Shown piece by piece: positions 41,961 through 53,980 of a stretch of DNA of 64,000 bases (position 1 is its first letter; each line of letters starts with the position of its first letter). The translations under genes were made by a program, and so were the position numbers. The notes beneath the pieces are model-generated. The model made no database searches. It was not told the DNA's origin and worked only from the letters and a program-made list of their open reading frames with translations. The DNA is from Liolophura sinensis. Taxonomy: Eukaryota > Mollusca > Polyplacophora > Chitonida > Chitonidae. The stretch is taken from assembly GCF_032854445.1 (NCBI RefSeq), contig NC_088304.1, positions 31,377,732 through 31,441,731 of the forward strand, in the 5' to 3' direction.

Positions 41961-44022
41961 AGAAGGATAGTGTTCCTGAAAATTCTTAATTGTATTGAAG
42001 CTTTTATGTAACAGTTTTGTCCAAAAATCTATTATATAAATTAGAAAAAAAAATTATAAGTTAAATTTTGAAAAGTAAATTTTGAATAATCAAATATTAT
42101 ACACATACATGAGTCCCAACATCCCAGAACAGTTCATGTTAGGAGTAAATCCCGCACAAGTCGTAAGATTATTTTGCTATTTTAAGAAGGCTGTACCTTT
42201 GGTCAAAAAAATCTGTATTTGCTGGTCAGATAAAAATTTTAACCATTTAGCCTACCAAGTATAGCTTAAATTATTGCCTTTGAGAAAGTATCAGGCTCGT
42301 ATTTGAAACGTTATAATATTAAAATGATTCTAAATTCTTAAATTTGATAAAGCGACCCGTAGTATAAGTTTGTGCAAATATTGTAACAGATTTTGATCAG
42401 TATGTTCATGGATAAGGCTGATATTTTGTGAAAGGTAATAAATTGGGCTATTGTAAGACGATAGCACAAATATAATTGAATTAGCATTAATTGATTTAAT
42501 TTTTCATAAATATCTGGTATAACATTTTTAAACAGATCTGTTAATTGCAAGTTTTCTTGCCTTTTCTTTCATTACAGGGATAACAAATGTTGACCAGTAC
42601 TGACCAGCTTTGTAACCAATCTTTTAACATAATTATAAAATGGAACATTTATCAGGTCATGCGTTGTTATTGAGACTTATTTTAAATTAGCAAATGTTTT
42701 GCCCGGCTTTATTGTTTATTTTTTATGTGAAATTATGTTTATATTTTTGTTATTTGTTTTTGCTTGTTGACTTTGGACAGTTTTCTTCGGTTAACCAAAA
42801 AGTGACCGAAAACAGTTCATGTGATACATCTTGTGGCGTTGAAACCCAAAGTAATCAAAGAAAAAAAAAGTTACTGTTAAAATGAAATTGAGAAATATGT
42901 GTAGAAGTTGCCCAGTGACCGCTGTCCATTAGGAGATACTAATTCTATTTTCTGTTGTACTGGTGAGCTAACAAAAACACACACAAAAAATCCAAAAACA
43001 AAATAAAAATAAAATTGAAATTTGACATTTATATTTATTCGATCTTCCATTTTTTTTTTTTAACATGATTTCCCTATTTTTGAGATTTTCAGATTACCAA
43101 AGTATGTCTAGCAGGTACAGTTGCTGTGACATTCCACATTTCCCGCAAACTCAGTTTATATTTATAGCCTCTGATGACCAGGAAAAAGGATCCAATCTGC
43201 CCGTAAAACAAAAGTTTTTTAATTAATGACTTAGTCTGCTTTATAAGAAATTTATGTACAGTTTTTCTGGTAGGACTGTCTGCCTTCTAATGTTCTGAAT
43301 TAAGGCTTAACCATTTTTTTGTTAGGTATAGTACTTTACCCATAATTGTTCACTAAAATCCTGGTACAAGGAGCATAAGTCTTACATAAAGTACCTATCA
43401 GTCAAATAAACAAATTTTTGTTTTATTTTATTTTTATTTTTAAATTGTGGAAAATAAATTTTTTATCTTTGTCTCTGGCAGGAGCCTGTAAAATTCACCA
43501 CTGTACACCAAATGTATTATCATGCGACATTTCATTTAGTGCTTCCACAGATATGAATTTATGTATGAAAATGTTGGAAGGGTTTATTATTTATATCTTG
43601 AAATCAATTCCTGTATGTGACATTTTAAATGGGACTGTAAGGTTTGTATATAAATCAAAGGAAGCCATATGTCCCAACTGCTTTTGTACTCCAGAATGTA
43701 GCTGTTTGTATTAGGGACACCATACATGTATTTGTACCGTTCTGTCAAAGGAGTTTTAAGACTGTGTGAAAGAAAAGCAATATATTTGGTATCGATGCGT
43801 TAGTAATAAAACATTTTCCTGTGGTATGTATGTTAGTCCTTCATCTTATCTTTCTTCTTTTCTTTTTTTTTTTCTATTCAACATTAATTGTGAATTTACT
43901 GAATCAGCCAGACTTGGTCAAAAGTTGTAGATAATGTACGTATTTCACCTAAATTTTGGCATTTTCCAAGTGTCACATTTCACTGGATTCTGATTGAGCA
44001 CCATTTAGAGTTTTTGAATTTT

Positions 44023-44283
44023 TGGGCGCCTCGAGCAGTCGTTAGCACGCTAGCGCAGCGTACTGACCCACGAGTCTCTCACCAATGCAAGTCGCTGTGA
44101 GTTAAAGTCCAGCTCATGCTGGCTTCCTCTCCGTCATACGTGGGAAGGTCTGTCAGCAAACCTGCGGATGGTCGTGTGTTTCCCCCGGGCTCTGCCCGGT
44201 TTCCACCCACCATAATGCTGGCCGCCTTCGTATAAGTGAAATATTCTTGAGCGTAAAACACCAATCAAATAAATAAATAAATA
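44023..44283 (+). mobile_element. Full-length tRNA-derived SINE
   Basis: The head GCGCCTCGAGCAGTCGTTAG, then CACGCTAGCGCAGCG and GCTGTGAGTTAAAGTCCAGC (B-box-like), leads to GGGAAGGTCTGTCAGCAAAC, TTTCCCCCGGGCTCTGCCCG, CCACCATAATGCTGGCCGCC and the tail with (AAATA)n. Confidence 0.9.
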
Positions 44284-44870
44284 ACTTTTGAATTTTGAAA
44301 AAACTTGATTGATTTCTTAAGTTATGGCATAAAATTAAAGTAGGTCTATCATTCAGGGCCTTTATGTTCTTCTGAAAGTGCATTTGTACATACCAGTACC
44401 CAAGTTTAGATGAAATACATTACCTTAAAACCAGTCACGCTTGATTCCTTGTTTCTTAGCGCCCTCCCACTAGCTATTCTAATATAAAAATCCAGAGAAC
44501 TATTAATTCAGTGATCTGCCCGCACTGTCCAAGATCTAAGAGCATTTTCCTCTTGGGGGAGGACCTAGGTTCAATCCTGAACTTGGTCAGGAATATGACT
44601 TCAAAATTTAAAGTCTTGATGCTTTCTTCACCTTTTGACTGGGCTGAAGAGGATAGACCGAGCACTTTTCATTCCAATGACTTTGACATCCCATTAGTAT
44701 CAAGGCTGGTTTTTCTGTTGATAGTGTGGCTGTCAAGTCCTCTGGCCATATGTAAAGTGAGGGAAAAGGGAATACAAACTCAACAATTCAAGGGAAAAAC
44801 ACTCTGTTCGCGAAATAGAAGTGTCGCTGTATCAACGAGTTAAGTCCCATTCTAGCCGGGCTATTTCAAT

Positions 44871-45114
44871 ATGGCTGCGGCCATGAATGAGCGTGAGCCC
44901 GCGATGGACACTAAAATCGACACAACACCGCCTCTGCGGCCAGAAGATGTACAGGATTTTAATTTGATCATAGACTGTGTTATTGGAGAAAAACGACAGC
45001 GTAACAATGTCATGATTCCTTTCATAGGAGGGGCCACAAAAGCCCCGAGAAGAAGTGATCATTGCATCGTTATTCGAAAGTTGTGCTTTCAAGTCTACAG
45101 CCAGCTGTGTTTAG
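44871..45114 (+). CDS. TIMM22: TIMM22 exon 1
   Basis: Starts MAAAMNEREPAMDTKIDTTP and ends RKLCFQVYSQLCL plus one base, donor GTGGGA at 45115 (phase 1). I chose this donor because it joins SQLCL-GFGVGAAFG, the expected first membrane segment. Reading past it would end at a TAG near 45158. No TATA box is visible upstream; AATATGGCTGCGG around the ATG resembles a YY1-type promoter element, which is inference. Confidence 0.93.
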
Positions 45115-48100
45115 GTGGGATTACAGAGGAAAATGAGAAAGAAAGTGATTTGATATAGCTCCTGGGTAGGCCCGCCTGAAGCTGTGTTGACAGTGAGATA
45201 ATAGATGATCTAAAACATCAGTGATCTATACAAGCATTGCATTATTTTTTTGCCATTCTGTCACAAGAGTTACCTCCCTCTTCGAAAATGACAGATGTAG
45301 TTCAGCGAGCTAAATGATCTCCTCATTCAACATTCTGACATTTACCTATTCTGCCGACCGAATGAACGTCAGAAATATTAATATGGAGTTAGTACATTTA
45401 ACGTTGTTGAAACATTTATTTATTAGCTCATCAGGCAGGGAAACGTAGTAAGCAATGCTGAACGTCGATCATAAGACCTCTAGCTCTATACGTGGACAGT
45501 TTCACTGAAAATAACTCAAACCCTACATTAACTTTGCCAAAAATTTGTGGAGTTCCATCAAAGTGAACAAAGCGGTTTTAACACATGTATGTGTACAAAA
45601 AGGTGGCATTCTAGAATAGTTATTGAGGGAGATCATATATCACTAGCTTATTCAAAAGTGGAAAGTACATGTACCATTGGGAAACTTCAGCCAGCTCAGT
45701 GAACTTACCCCGAGTGATTCGTTCAGTTGTCCATCTGGCTAAACTCTACTAATATTAGTCCCAGTTAATATGTAGATCCAGCACACTGGTGGGCCAATTC
45801 CCCAAAGCCGTTTCTGGCTTTATAGACTGAAGTCTAAATTTGAAATACGATCTTAAAGCTTATTTTGGACTTTAAAACTTTACATTGTCTCCACTTCATC
45901 AATGTTATCTTAGACAAATGTGTCCAAATTTCAACTTCGTGTACCAAAAAATAATTTACAACTCTGAATCCAGAAGTCTTCAAGACTGTAAAAGTATCAA
46001 AACCTTAAGTTGTAAACCATCCTTCAACAGTAATCCAGCCATTAAAACTTATGATTTGATAATATCGCTATTTAGTTTATTAAAACTGACCCTACTATTC
46101 TACTACATTAGCAGAAGTTATTCCCCTTTGTTTATGAGTATATATTTCACCATAAACAATTTCGCCTGTTTCACCCATTCTTACTATGGCAAATCTAACC
46201 AATCCAATAGAGGAGTTTCAACATGGATCTCTTTTGTCTTCAAAGGTAAAAACAGTCGTACTGTGGCTTTGTGAATGGTGAGAAATGTTTGGCAACCTTG
46301 TTGAAATTGATTTACTAATCACCTGCTTCACCCTTTTCCAGAGGAATTACCCCTTTCCTTTAGAAACTACTCCAAGTTTCACAAAAAAATTTCTCTTCTG
46401 TCTATTCTAAATTATTTTTTATGACACCTATTATAGAAGCCCATGTTATAGTGAATGTGATGAAAAACAGTCTCAACAGCCCATTGCTCTACAATACCAA
46501 ACTCCACTGTTTCTTACCGTCTAGGTTTTGGGGTTGGTGCAGCATTCGGCTTGTTCACAGCAGGTATTGACCCCATGTCAACCATAACCACGGAAACCCC
46601 GACCACAAAAATTGTGCTGCGCGAGATGAAAAATAGAGCACTCTCATATGGAAAGAACTTTGCGGTGGTGGGATGTATGTTTGCAGGGACAGAGTGCTTG
46701 TTAGAAAGTGTAAGTTCTGGGGCCGATTCCAAAAAGCCATTTCTGACTTAAGTCAAAATTTGAAATACGATCTTAGAGCTTATTTTTACACATTACCATT
46801 TTGTCCACTTCATCAATGTTAGAATTTAAATTTTGACTTAAAGGAGAAGAAAACTTAAAACAATGACACTGTAGGCTGAAAAGAGCACATTTTTTTCTAT
46901 CTGGTTGTGCCTGCTGCATAATTTTGCGGTTTTTCCTTGCCATGCACGTAATGCTTAAAAACGACAAAGCTGGCATAAATCGCTGAGTCCTACGCATGCT
47001 CCATCTTTAAAACCCTGTAATTTATGCTGGGGGTATGTTGCCTCTCAGCCAATGTGAGTCGTTAAAACTGCCGGCTTGTTCCTGTAACTCGGAACCCACG
47101 TCAACATTCTAGTTTCCCGATCGTCAAGCGGAAAACGAACTGTACTGTTCGCTACCTTCTGGGAAGAAGAGTTCTACCGGAATTGTACGAACTGCACTTT
47201 GGCGGTTTCTGGCGGCAATTCTCCCCCTAACACAGAAGACTAGTTCCTATGCAAAATGGAGTTGCCCACAGCGCATTTTGGTGCTGACTTTATTTATAAT
47301 TTATCAACTTGAGGTACATATTAGAATTTTTTTATGGCATGCACCTGCGAGGAAATGCATACTCTTTTCAATGGTATTTGTTTGATATTTAAATTTTCTT
47401 CTCCTATAAGTCAGAAAAAGCTTTGTTGATTTGAACATTTTGAGGAGAGTTGTGACGTTAATAGTAGGCTTTATTTGTTGATGGTAATCACTTAAAAGTC
47501 GAGAAACGGGGGTGAAATTTGATTTTAAAAGAATTTGATGGAAATATTCCAAACATTGGTGCTATGCAAGGGGAATTAAGGAGCGGATCGTGGCCGAGAT
47601 GCTCAACTTTCACACTTTGAAAGTGGAGCACTTTTAACTTTGTGGATCACCTTGGTCTCACTGTCGATGGGTAAGGGTTCAATCCAGGCCTTTAGCTTTG
47701 TGGATCACCTCGTTCTCACTGTCGATGGGTAAGGGATTAATCCGGGCCTTTAATTTTGTGCATCACCTTGGTCTCACTGTCGATGGGTAAGGGTTCAATC
47801 CAGGCCTGTAACTTTGTGGATCACCTTGGTCTCACTGTCGATGGGTAAGGGTGCAGTCCAGGCCTTTAACTTTGTGGATCACCTTGGTCTCACTGTCGAT
47901 GGGTAAGGGTTCAATCCCGGACTTTAACTTTGTGGATCACCTTGGTCTCACTGTCGATGGGTAAGGGTTGAGTCCAGGCCTTTAACTTTGTGGATCACCT
48001 CGTTCTCACTGTCGATGGGTAAGGGTTCAATCCGGGCCTTTAACTTTATGCATCACCTTGGTCTCACTGTCGATGGGTAAGGGTTCAATCCGGACTTTAA

Positions 48101-51100
48101 CTTTGTGGATCACCTTGGTCTCACTGTCGATGGGTAAGGGTTGAGTCCAGGCCTTTAACTTTGTGGATCACCTCGTTCTCACTGTCGATGGGTAAGGGAT
48201 TAATCCGGGCCTTTAATTTTGTGCATCACCTTGGTCTCACTGTCGATGGGTAAGGGTTTAATCCGGGCCATCAACTTTGTGGATCACCTTGGTCTCATTG
48301 TCGATAGGTAAGGGTTCAATCCGGGCCTTTAACTTTGTGCATCACCTTGGTCTCACTGTTGATGGGTAAGGGTTCAGTCCAGGCCTTTAACTGTGTGGAT
48401 CACCTCGTTCTCACTGTCGATGGGTAAGGGTTCAATCCGGGCCTTTAACTTTATGGATCACCTTGGTCTCACTGTCGATGGATAAGGGTTCAGTCCAGCC
48501 TGTAACTTTGTGGATCACCTTGGTCTCACTGTCGATGGGTAAGGGTTGAGTCCAGGCCTTTAACTTTGTGGATCACCTTGGTCTCACTGTCGATGGATAA
48601 GGGTTCAGTCCAGGCCTGTAACTTTGTGGATCACCTCGTTCTCACTGTCGATGGGTAAGGGATTAATCCGGGGCCTTTAATTTTGTGCATCACCTTGGTC
48701 TCACTGTCGATGGGTAAAGGTTGAGTCCAGGCCTTTAACTTTGTGGATCACCTCGTTCTCACTGTCGATGGGTAAGGGTTTAATCTGGGCCATCAACTTT
48801 GTGGATCACCTTGGTCTCACTGTTGTTGGGTAAGGGTTCAGTCCATGCCTTTAACTGTGTGGATCACCTCGTTCTCACTGTCGATGGGTAAGGGTTCAAT
48901 CCGGGCCTTTAACTTTGTGGATCACCTTGGTCTCACTGTCGATGGGTAAGGGTTTAATCCAGGCCTTTAACTTTGTGGATCGCCTCGTTCTTACTGTCGA
49001 TGGGTAAGGGTGCAGTCCAGGCCTTTAACTTTGTGGATCACCTCGTTCTCACTGTCGATGGGTAAGGGTTTAATCCAGGCCTTTAACTTTGTGGATCACC
49101 TTGGTCTCACTGTCGATGGGTAAGGGTGCAGTCCAGGCCTTTAACTTTGTGGATCGCCTCGTTCTCACTGTCGATGGGTAAGGGTTCAATCCAGGCCTTT
49201 AACTTTGTGGATCACCTTGGTCTCACTGTCGATGGGTAAGGGTTGAGTCCAGGCCTTTAACTTTGTGGATCGCCTCGTTCTTACTGTCAATGGGTAAGGG
49301 TTCAATCCAGGCCTTTAACTTTGTGGATCACCTTGGTCTCACTGTCGATGGGTAAGGGTTCAGTCCAGGCCTTTAACTTTGTGGATCACCTAGGATTAAA
49401 CCCTATCGATGGGTAAGGGTTCAGTCCAGGCCTTTTTGGATCACCTTGGTCTCACTGTCGATGGATCACCTCGTTCTTACTGTCGATGGGTAAGGGTTGA
49501 GTCCAGGCCTTTAACTTTGTGGATCAGCTTGGTCTCACTGTTGATGGGTAAGGGTTGAGTCCAGGCCTGTAACTGTGTGGATCACCTTGGTCTCACTGTT
49601 GATGGGTAAGGGTTGAGTCCAGGCCTGAAACTGTGTGGATCACCTTGGTCTCACTGTCGATGGGTAAGGGTTTAATCCGGGCCTTGGTCTCACTGTCGAT
49701 GGGTAAGTGTTCAATCCGGGCCTTTAACTTTGTGGATCGCCTCGGTCTCACCCACGATGGGTAAGGGTTCAATCCAGGCCTTTGTGCATCACCTCGGTCT
49801 CACTGTTGATGTATAACTGACAGTAAGTGTTGATGATCCTTGTGTGGGCGTTTGCACAGCTTAAAGACCACATGACTTCCAACAGTATTGTGTGCATATA
49901 TTTATGTTACATGAGGGAAAGTCAGTAAGTTTAATACCAAAGGTTGATGGTTTACCACAGACACTCCAGTTTCTTCCACTTACTCAACCATTGTGTGAGT
50001 AAAAAATTCTTGAATATGGCTTAAACCAATAATTAAATAAATTAATAAATCAATAAAGTAAATGGTGTATAAAGATATTCATTTATATCTGGCCAGGAAG
50101 CTGAGCAGAGCCCACAGGAAATGTGCCCGTCTGTTAACCTTTTGACGTGAGATATCAACTGAGCTAGTGGTACTGGATTTGGCATGTGTTTGCGGTTTCG
50201 CGCTAAAGATGCCTTAAATCACACATGACCAGAGCTTTTGGGAATCCCGTTTTTTCCAGGGAGTAGCCATTTTTCATAACGGGTAGCTCGTGGACTGTGA
50301 CCTAATTTGTTACTTAGCAGCTGCACTCCCAGTGTGAAAGTGGTTCTGCAGATGCTGACACCTTATCCAGTTATGATTTGATATCCATTGTTCATAATGC
50401 AACTGAGCTGATATCTGCTTTTGTTATGTTGTAGTATCGCGGGAAGACAGAGTTACTGAACGGGACCTTGTCAGGAGCCATTGTTGGAGGAGTGCTTGGT
50501 GTCAGAGGTGGGATCTTATACAATCTAATTTAATAAAATTCGGACGCAGGCTCAAACCTGGTCTTGGACATGGAATTTGTAGCTTTCACTGCATGCTTGA
50601 TGACAATAAGCAGTCAGCGATGCCTCTATCATTTGTCAGGGTTTTCTCCCAAGTACGGTTTACTTCACCCATAAAACAGGGCAACGGCATATAGGGCAAA
50701 AAATTCTTCAATACCCATACAGAATAAAGCAACAGTCCGATAAATAAATACCAGTAAATATGTCAGGAGATTTGTGAAATACCAGTATCATTTTTTTCAC
50801 TGTATTCTGCCTGATCCGAAATCTGAATGCCATAGTGAAACTTTTTTGAGTGGGATGGAACATCACTTCCATGTAAATTAGTAAATAAATATATAGATGC
50901 CCTCATCATTCCTCAGAGTTGAGCCAAGACTGTGGATTGTAAACGAACCCAGCAACCTGTGGATGGTCGTGGGTTTCTCCCAGGCTCTGCCAGGTTTCCT
51001 CCCACCATAATGCTGGCTGTCGTCGTATGAGTGAAATATTCTTAAGTACACCAATCAAATAAATAAATAAACGAATTGTGACATTAACTGATTTCGTCTA

Positions 51101-51195
51101 TTCTCTTCATTTCAGCTGGACTGAAGGCGGGTGTGTTAGGTGCAGCTGGCTTCGCCTTGTTTTCCACAGCTATAGATTACTACTTGAGACACTGA
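44871..51195 (+). CDS. TIMM22: TIMM22, mitochondrial carrier translocase channel subunit, four exons
   Basis: Exons 44871-45114, 46525-46709, 50435-50507 and 51116-51195 join to 193 residues plus TGA, matching the family length of about 194. Tim22 is the channel of the inner-membrane TIM22 complex that inserts carrier proteins and Tim17/22/23-type proteins. Landmarks: GEKRQ near residue 40, GVGAAFGLFTAGID (84-97), KNRALSYGKNFAVVGCMFAG (117-136), TECLLESYRGK, NGTLSGAIVGGVLGVRAGLK and IDYYLR at the C-terminus. Four hydrophobic segments lie at about 72-95, 124-141, 153-170 and 171-188. Cys72 and Cys139 sit where the conserved disulfide pair of Tim22 is expected. Start: first ATG at 44871 in ATGGCTGCGGCCATG; Met5 is an alternative. 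Intron 2 is 3.7 kb and carries nested MITEs and a minisatellite. Recognised from memory, not searched. Confidence 0.95.
45791..45945. mobile_element. MITE-like element, family GGGGCCAATTCC, half copy in TIMM22 intron 1
   Basis: GGGCCAATTCCCCAAAGCCG, GTCTAAATTTGAAATACGAT, CTTAAAGCTTATTTTGGACT and CCACTTCATCAATGTTA match 46719. I do not find the matching right end. Confidence 0.6.
46525..46709 (+). CDS. TIMM22: TIMM22 exon 2
   Basis: Acceptor CTTACCGTCTAG and donor GTAAGT at 46710 bound GFGVGAAFGLFTAGIDPMST through MFAGTECLLES. Phase 1 in, phase 0 out. The exon holds the end of the first membrane segment, the intermembrane-space loop and the second membrane segment. Confidence 0.95.
46719..47435. 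mobile_element. MITE-like element, family GGGGCCAATTCC, interrupted by another element
   Basis: The left arm GGGGCCGATTCCAAAAAGCC, ATTTCTGACTTAAGTCAAAA pairs with the right arm AATTTTGACTTA (46829-46840) continued by TAAGTCAGAAAAAGCTTTGT (from 47407). The break in the right arm is the nested element at 46841-47406. It starts nine bases after the TIMM22 exon 2 donor. Confidence 0.75.
46841..47406. mobile_element. 566-bp TIR element nested in a MITE
   Basis: The ends are AAGGAGAAGAAAACTTAAA and TTTAAATTTTCTTCTCCTA, inverted with few mismatches. Flanks GACT-TA and TA-AGTC give a TA target duplication at a GACTTAAGTC site; TTAA is possible with one mismatch. No open frame of note. TA suggests a Tc1/mariner-type mover and TTAA a piggyBac-type mover; I cannot decide. 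Confidence 0.8.
47633..49812. repeat. 58-bp minisatellite in TIMM22 intron 2, about 37 copies
   Basis: The unit is TTTAACTTTGTGGATCACCT, TGGTCTCACTGTCGATGGGT, AAGGGTTCAATCCAGGCC. Variants are CTCGTTCTCAC, GATTAATCCGGGC and GAGTCC. Each unit has GGGTAAGGG (5'-splice-site-like) and GGTTCAATCC (like a tRNA T-arm/B box). Just upstream, TGGCCGAGATG (47591-47601) fits an A box, so the founder may have been a tRNA-like sequence; this is inference. Confidence 0.95.
49935..50060 (+). mobile_element. Degraded SINE, 3' part
   Basis: GAGTAAAAAATTCTTGAATA, TGGCTTAAACCAATAATTAA and AAATTAATAAATCAATAAA follow the SINE tail with many changes. Confidence 0.55.
50435..50507 (+). CDS. TIMM22: TIMM22 exon 3
   Basis: Acceptor TGTTATGTTGTAG and donor GTGGGA at 50508 bound YRGKTELLNGTLSGAIVGGV then LGVR plus one base. 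This is the third, glycine-rich membrane segment. Confidence 0.95.
50640..50755 (+). mobile_element. Degraded SINE tail
   Basis: GGTTTTCTCCCAAGTACGGT...AAAAAATTCTTCAATACC...CCGATAAATAAATA resembles a decayed SINE 3' half. Confidence 0.4.
50935..51073 (+). mobile_element. 5'-truncated SINE in TIMM22 intron 3
   Basis: CAGCAACCTGTGGATGGTCG, GGGTTTCTCCCAGGCTCTGC, CCACCATAATGCTGGCTGTC and CACCAATCAAATAAATAAAT. It ends about 40 bp before exon 4. Confidence 0.85.
51116..51195 (+). CDS. TIMM22: TIMM22 exon 4
   Basis: Acceptor TTCTCTTCATTTCAG, then a split Ala and GLKAGVLGAAGFALFSTAID, YYLRH and TGA at 51193. AGLKAG and AIDYYL are signatures of the Tim22 C-terminus. Confidence 0.96.
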
Positions 51196-51659
51196 GATAG
51201 ACGTGCGTGTTTTGAGGTGACATATGATTACCTGTATAAATGTTGGGGTTGTACCCCATATCCCGTCATTGTTCTCATCCACTTGTGATGAATGTTGAGA
51301 ACAAACTGTGATAAGCAGTGGAGTACAGTATGTTTTCCTGACGAAAGCAATGCAGCCGTTTTCTAAGATGTCCAAGCTGAAGTATTCGTACACGTTGAAA
51401 TGGATACCAACATGGCCAGCAATAGTTACTGTAACTCTTTAGGTATTTACATGTGTACTCAGGATTAAGTTAAGTGTGTTTTAAAGTTGTTTGAACCTGG
51501 TCTGTTTGCATGTTGAAATTCAACGGTCACTGCATTCGCAGAAGCTGTAGATTTTTGAGGATTTTTGTCCAGTCCTTGTTCAGTTATACTGTGGTTTTTC
51601 ATTGCCCAGCTTCATTCATGTATTTATCCCACATCAGATAAAATGTTGCACTTTTCATT

Positions 51660-51892
51660 GGAATGAATGAATGCTTAGAGTTTAACGTGCTTGCACAGCA
51701 TGATGACCCAGTAGCCTGTCGCCAATGTGCTCGCTGTGAGTTCAAGTCCAATTCATGCTGGCTTCCTAGAGGGCCATAGGTGGGAAGGTCTGACAGCAAC
51801 CTGCGGATGGTCGTGGGTTTTCCCCCGTGCTCTGTCTGGTTTCCTGCGACCATAATGCTGGCCATCGTCGTATAAGTGAAATATTCTTAACG
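51660..51892 (+). mobile_element. SINE lacking its tail
   Basis: TAACGTGCTTGCACAGCATG, GCTCGCTGTGAGTTCAAGTC (B-box-like), ATAGGTGGGAAGGTCTGACA, GGTCGTGGGTTTTCCCCCGT, CGTATAAGTGAAATATTCTT then stops before the GTACGGCG tail. Confidence 0.85.
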
Positions 51893-52690
51893 TCGTTGCT
51901 TTTCCTTGGACAACAGCGGTCACATGGAAGACCTGTCAAGACAGCGACTACAGCAGGGATTTTTGTTTCATACTGCACTTGAGATTATTTTACTTTCATA
52001 TACCGTATATCACGTAGAGTTTAGCCGAAAATTTCTGGCTGTAAAGTGTACCCGATATGAGTTGATATGAGATGACATGGGGAGTGATCAGCCCCTAGCT
52101 GTGCAGTAATCCGCAGTGACGGTCTGGCCAGCTGCTGGCCCTCGCCACATGGGGCAAACTCCTCAGGCATGGACTGAGAGAAGGGGGATTCTGCACCCAC
52201 TAGTCCATGTAGACCCTCACTGAAACGTTGTTGGTTGCGCGTAACAAGTCATTGGCCTTTTTTTTTTTGGTTTTGGACCCATGAAATGATCGAAAATTTA
52301 CCGCGTCGGCTACTTCCTCACGGTCTGAGGTTTAAAGATCTCTCAACCAGTCACACCTTCATGTTTACTCATGAATTAAAGTGAATAAAGTATCAAGCGA
52401 CAATTGCAACATACTTGTATATTCCTAAAATGTCCATGCTAAACAGGCTACTTCACGTGTTACTTCTCAGGTTTACAGGCTAAATTTGCAGGTTACACTT
52501 GTTGGCGTCAATTAAATCGGCAAGTGATTAATTGCTCAGGTGACATGGAGGTCGCCCGATGATTATCCAATGATTATGTCTTGTCCGTTCACAGCCCCGT
52601 AAACAAATTTAACAAATCGGCATACAAAGGTATTTCGGCAATACAGATCTGATTGGTAAGTATCCAATAATTTACATACAGCCACGTCCT

Positions 52691-52984
52691 CAGTGAAATG
52701 GGGGCCTCTGTGGCTCAGTCGGTTAGCGCGCTAGCGCAGCGTAGTGACCCAGAAGCCTCTCACCAATGCGGTCGCTGTGAGCTCAAGACCAGCTCATGCT
52801 GGCTTCCTCTCCGGCCGTACGTGGTAAGGTCTGCCAGAAACCTGCGGATGGTCGTGGGTTTTCCCCGGGCTGTGCCTGGTTTCCACCCACCATAATGCTG
52901 GCCGCCGTCGTATAAGTGAAATATTCTTGAGTACGGCGTAAAACACCAATAATCAAAAAAAAAAAAAAAAAATTCAGTGAAATG
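52691..52984 (+). mobile_element. Full-length SINE with 10-bp target-site duplication
   Basis: The element runs 52701-52974. It starts GGGGCCTCTGTGGCTCAGTC with A box TGGCTCAGTCGG and a B-box-like GAGCTCAAGACC, and ends GTACGGCGTAAAACACCAAT plus poly(A). The flanks CAGTGAAATG at 52691-52700 and 52975-52984 are an exact target duplication. The head looks like a tRNA; the usual acceptor and anticodon arms are degraded. Confidence 0.93.
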
Positions 52985-53980
52985 CATTTACACTAATTTT
53001 CGTGAGACCACTATGGACTTTGCTACTGAACAATTTCAGTAAAGTCATGTAGTCATGTATTTCAGTGGTTTACGCAACACACGGAATTCATTTACAGTGA
53101 GTAGAATTAAAAACAACTGACAAAAAAACAGGTGGTCAAATCGGGTCTCTGTTGTGATCAACGGGCCTCCTAAACTGTATTGCAACTTCAGACTGTACCC
53201 AGCTGTGGGAAAGGCTGGGAATAGCCATGATATCAATACAACTCAGCTGTTTATATCTGAATATTCAAAAGGTTATACTGTAGTTTGGCACCTCCCCCTC
53301 CCTGATACCCATATTATGAATGCTAGTGTTGGGTCATCAAGGCCCACACTGGTAAGGTGTGACCACGAGTTCTGATTCAAGTAACTTGAGTGAAAATGGA
53401 TTTTCTTACTTCAACAAGGGCAAACCTGTAAAGCTGGACCTAATCGCGTGCAAGTCGGAACTGTGAAGTGTTGTATTTATATTTGTAATTTAGCTTCTAA
53501 AATGCACATGAGTATATATTTACTTTCGACACATATTCGTCTTATGGTGATGTTTTGAAAGACCTGCGCTCTTATCAATGTGTCGGCCTATTTGTTACTG
53601 ACCTTAATCCGCCTGTTTTGGCACGACATACTCTTGCAGAACATACGTGGAATATGCATTCTGGTAGAAAATATGCAGAGATGGTACTTGTGCTAACATT
53701 TCGTTGCTCACTGAAACGTGTTGGCACGACTCGCCCAGCACACCATAGGGCCTACGTGAGATGTGCTACTAGAGCTAACAGTTGCATGTTCAGTGAAGCC
53801 TGAGCGTTTTTATTGGTTTTTTCACATGTATGTATAATCTTGTTAACACTGCTCAGATCCCCACTGCCCTCCAGCTGTTTCCAATTACCAGGAATCACAA
53901 GGGGAATTATAGGACAAACTTTTAAAAATCATCGGCTAAACTCTACGTGAATTATGGTCAATAACGACAGTCTTTCAGAT

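Larger units (their letters stand above)
37748..44870 (+). other. Rogdi 3' UTR and spacer to TIMM22
   Basis: The first AATAAA after the Rogdi stop is at 37878-37883, about 130 bases downstream; another AATAAA followed by a GT-rich stretch is at 43806. The interval is AT-rich and carries the repeats listed separately. Open frames at 42082-42264, 42694-42885 and 43418-43714 have AT-driven composition and match nothing I recognise. Confidence 0.6.

Noticed and set aside
43418-43714. 98-codon frame after a possible acceptor at 43481
   Set aside because: AT-rich, no family resemblance, no partner exon; more likely Rogdi 3' UTR or spacer.
44871-45158. Single-exon 95-residue protein at the TIMM22 start
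   Set aside because: The last residues after LCLG are intron read-through; splicing at 45114 gives the expected Tim22 membrane segment.
52701-52790. Functional tRNA gene
   Set aside because: It has A and B boxes but no complete cloverleaf or acceptor stem, and continues into a SINE body with a poly(A) tail.
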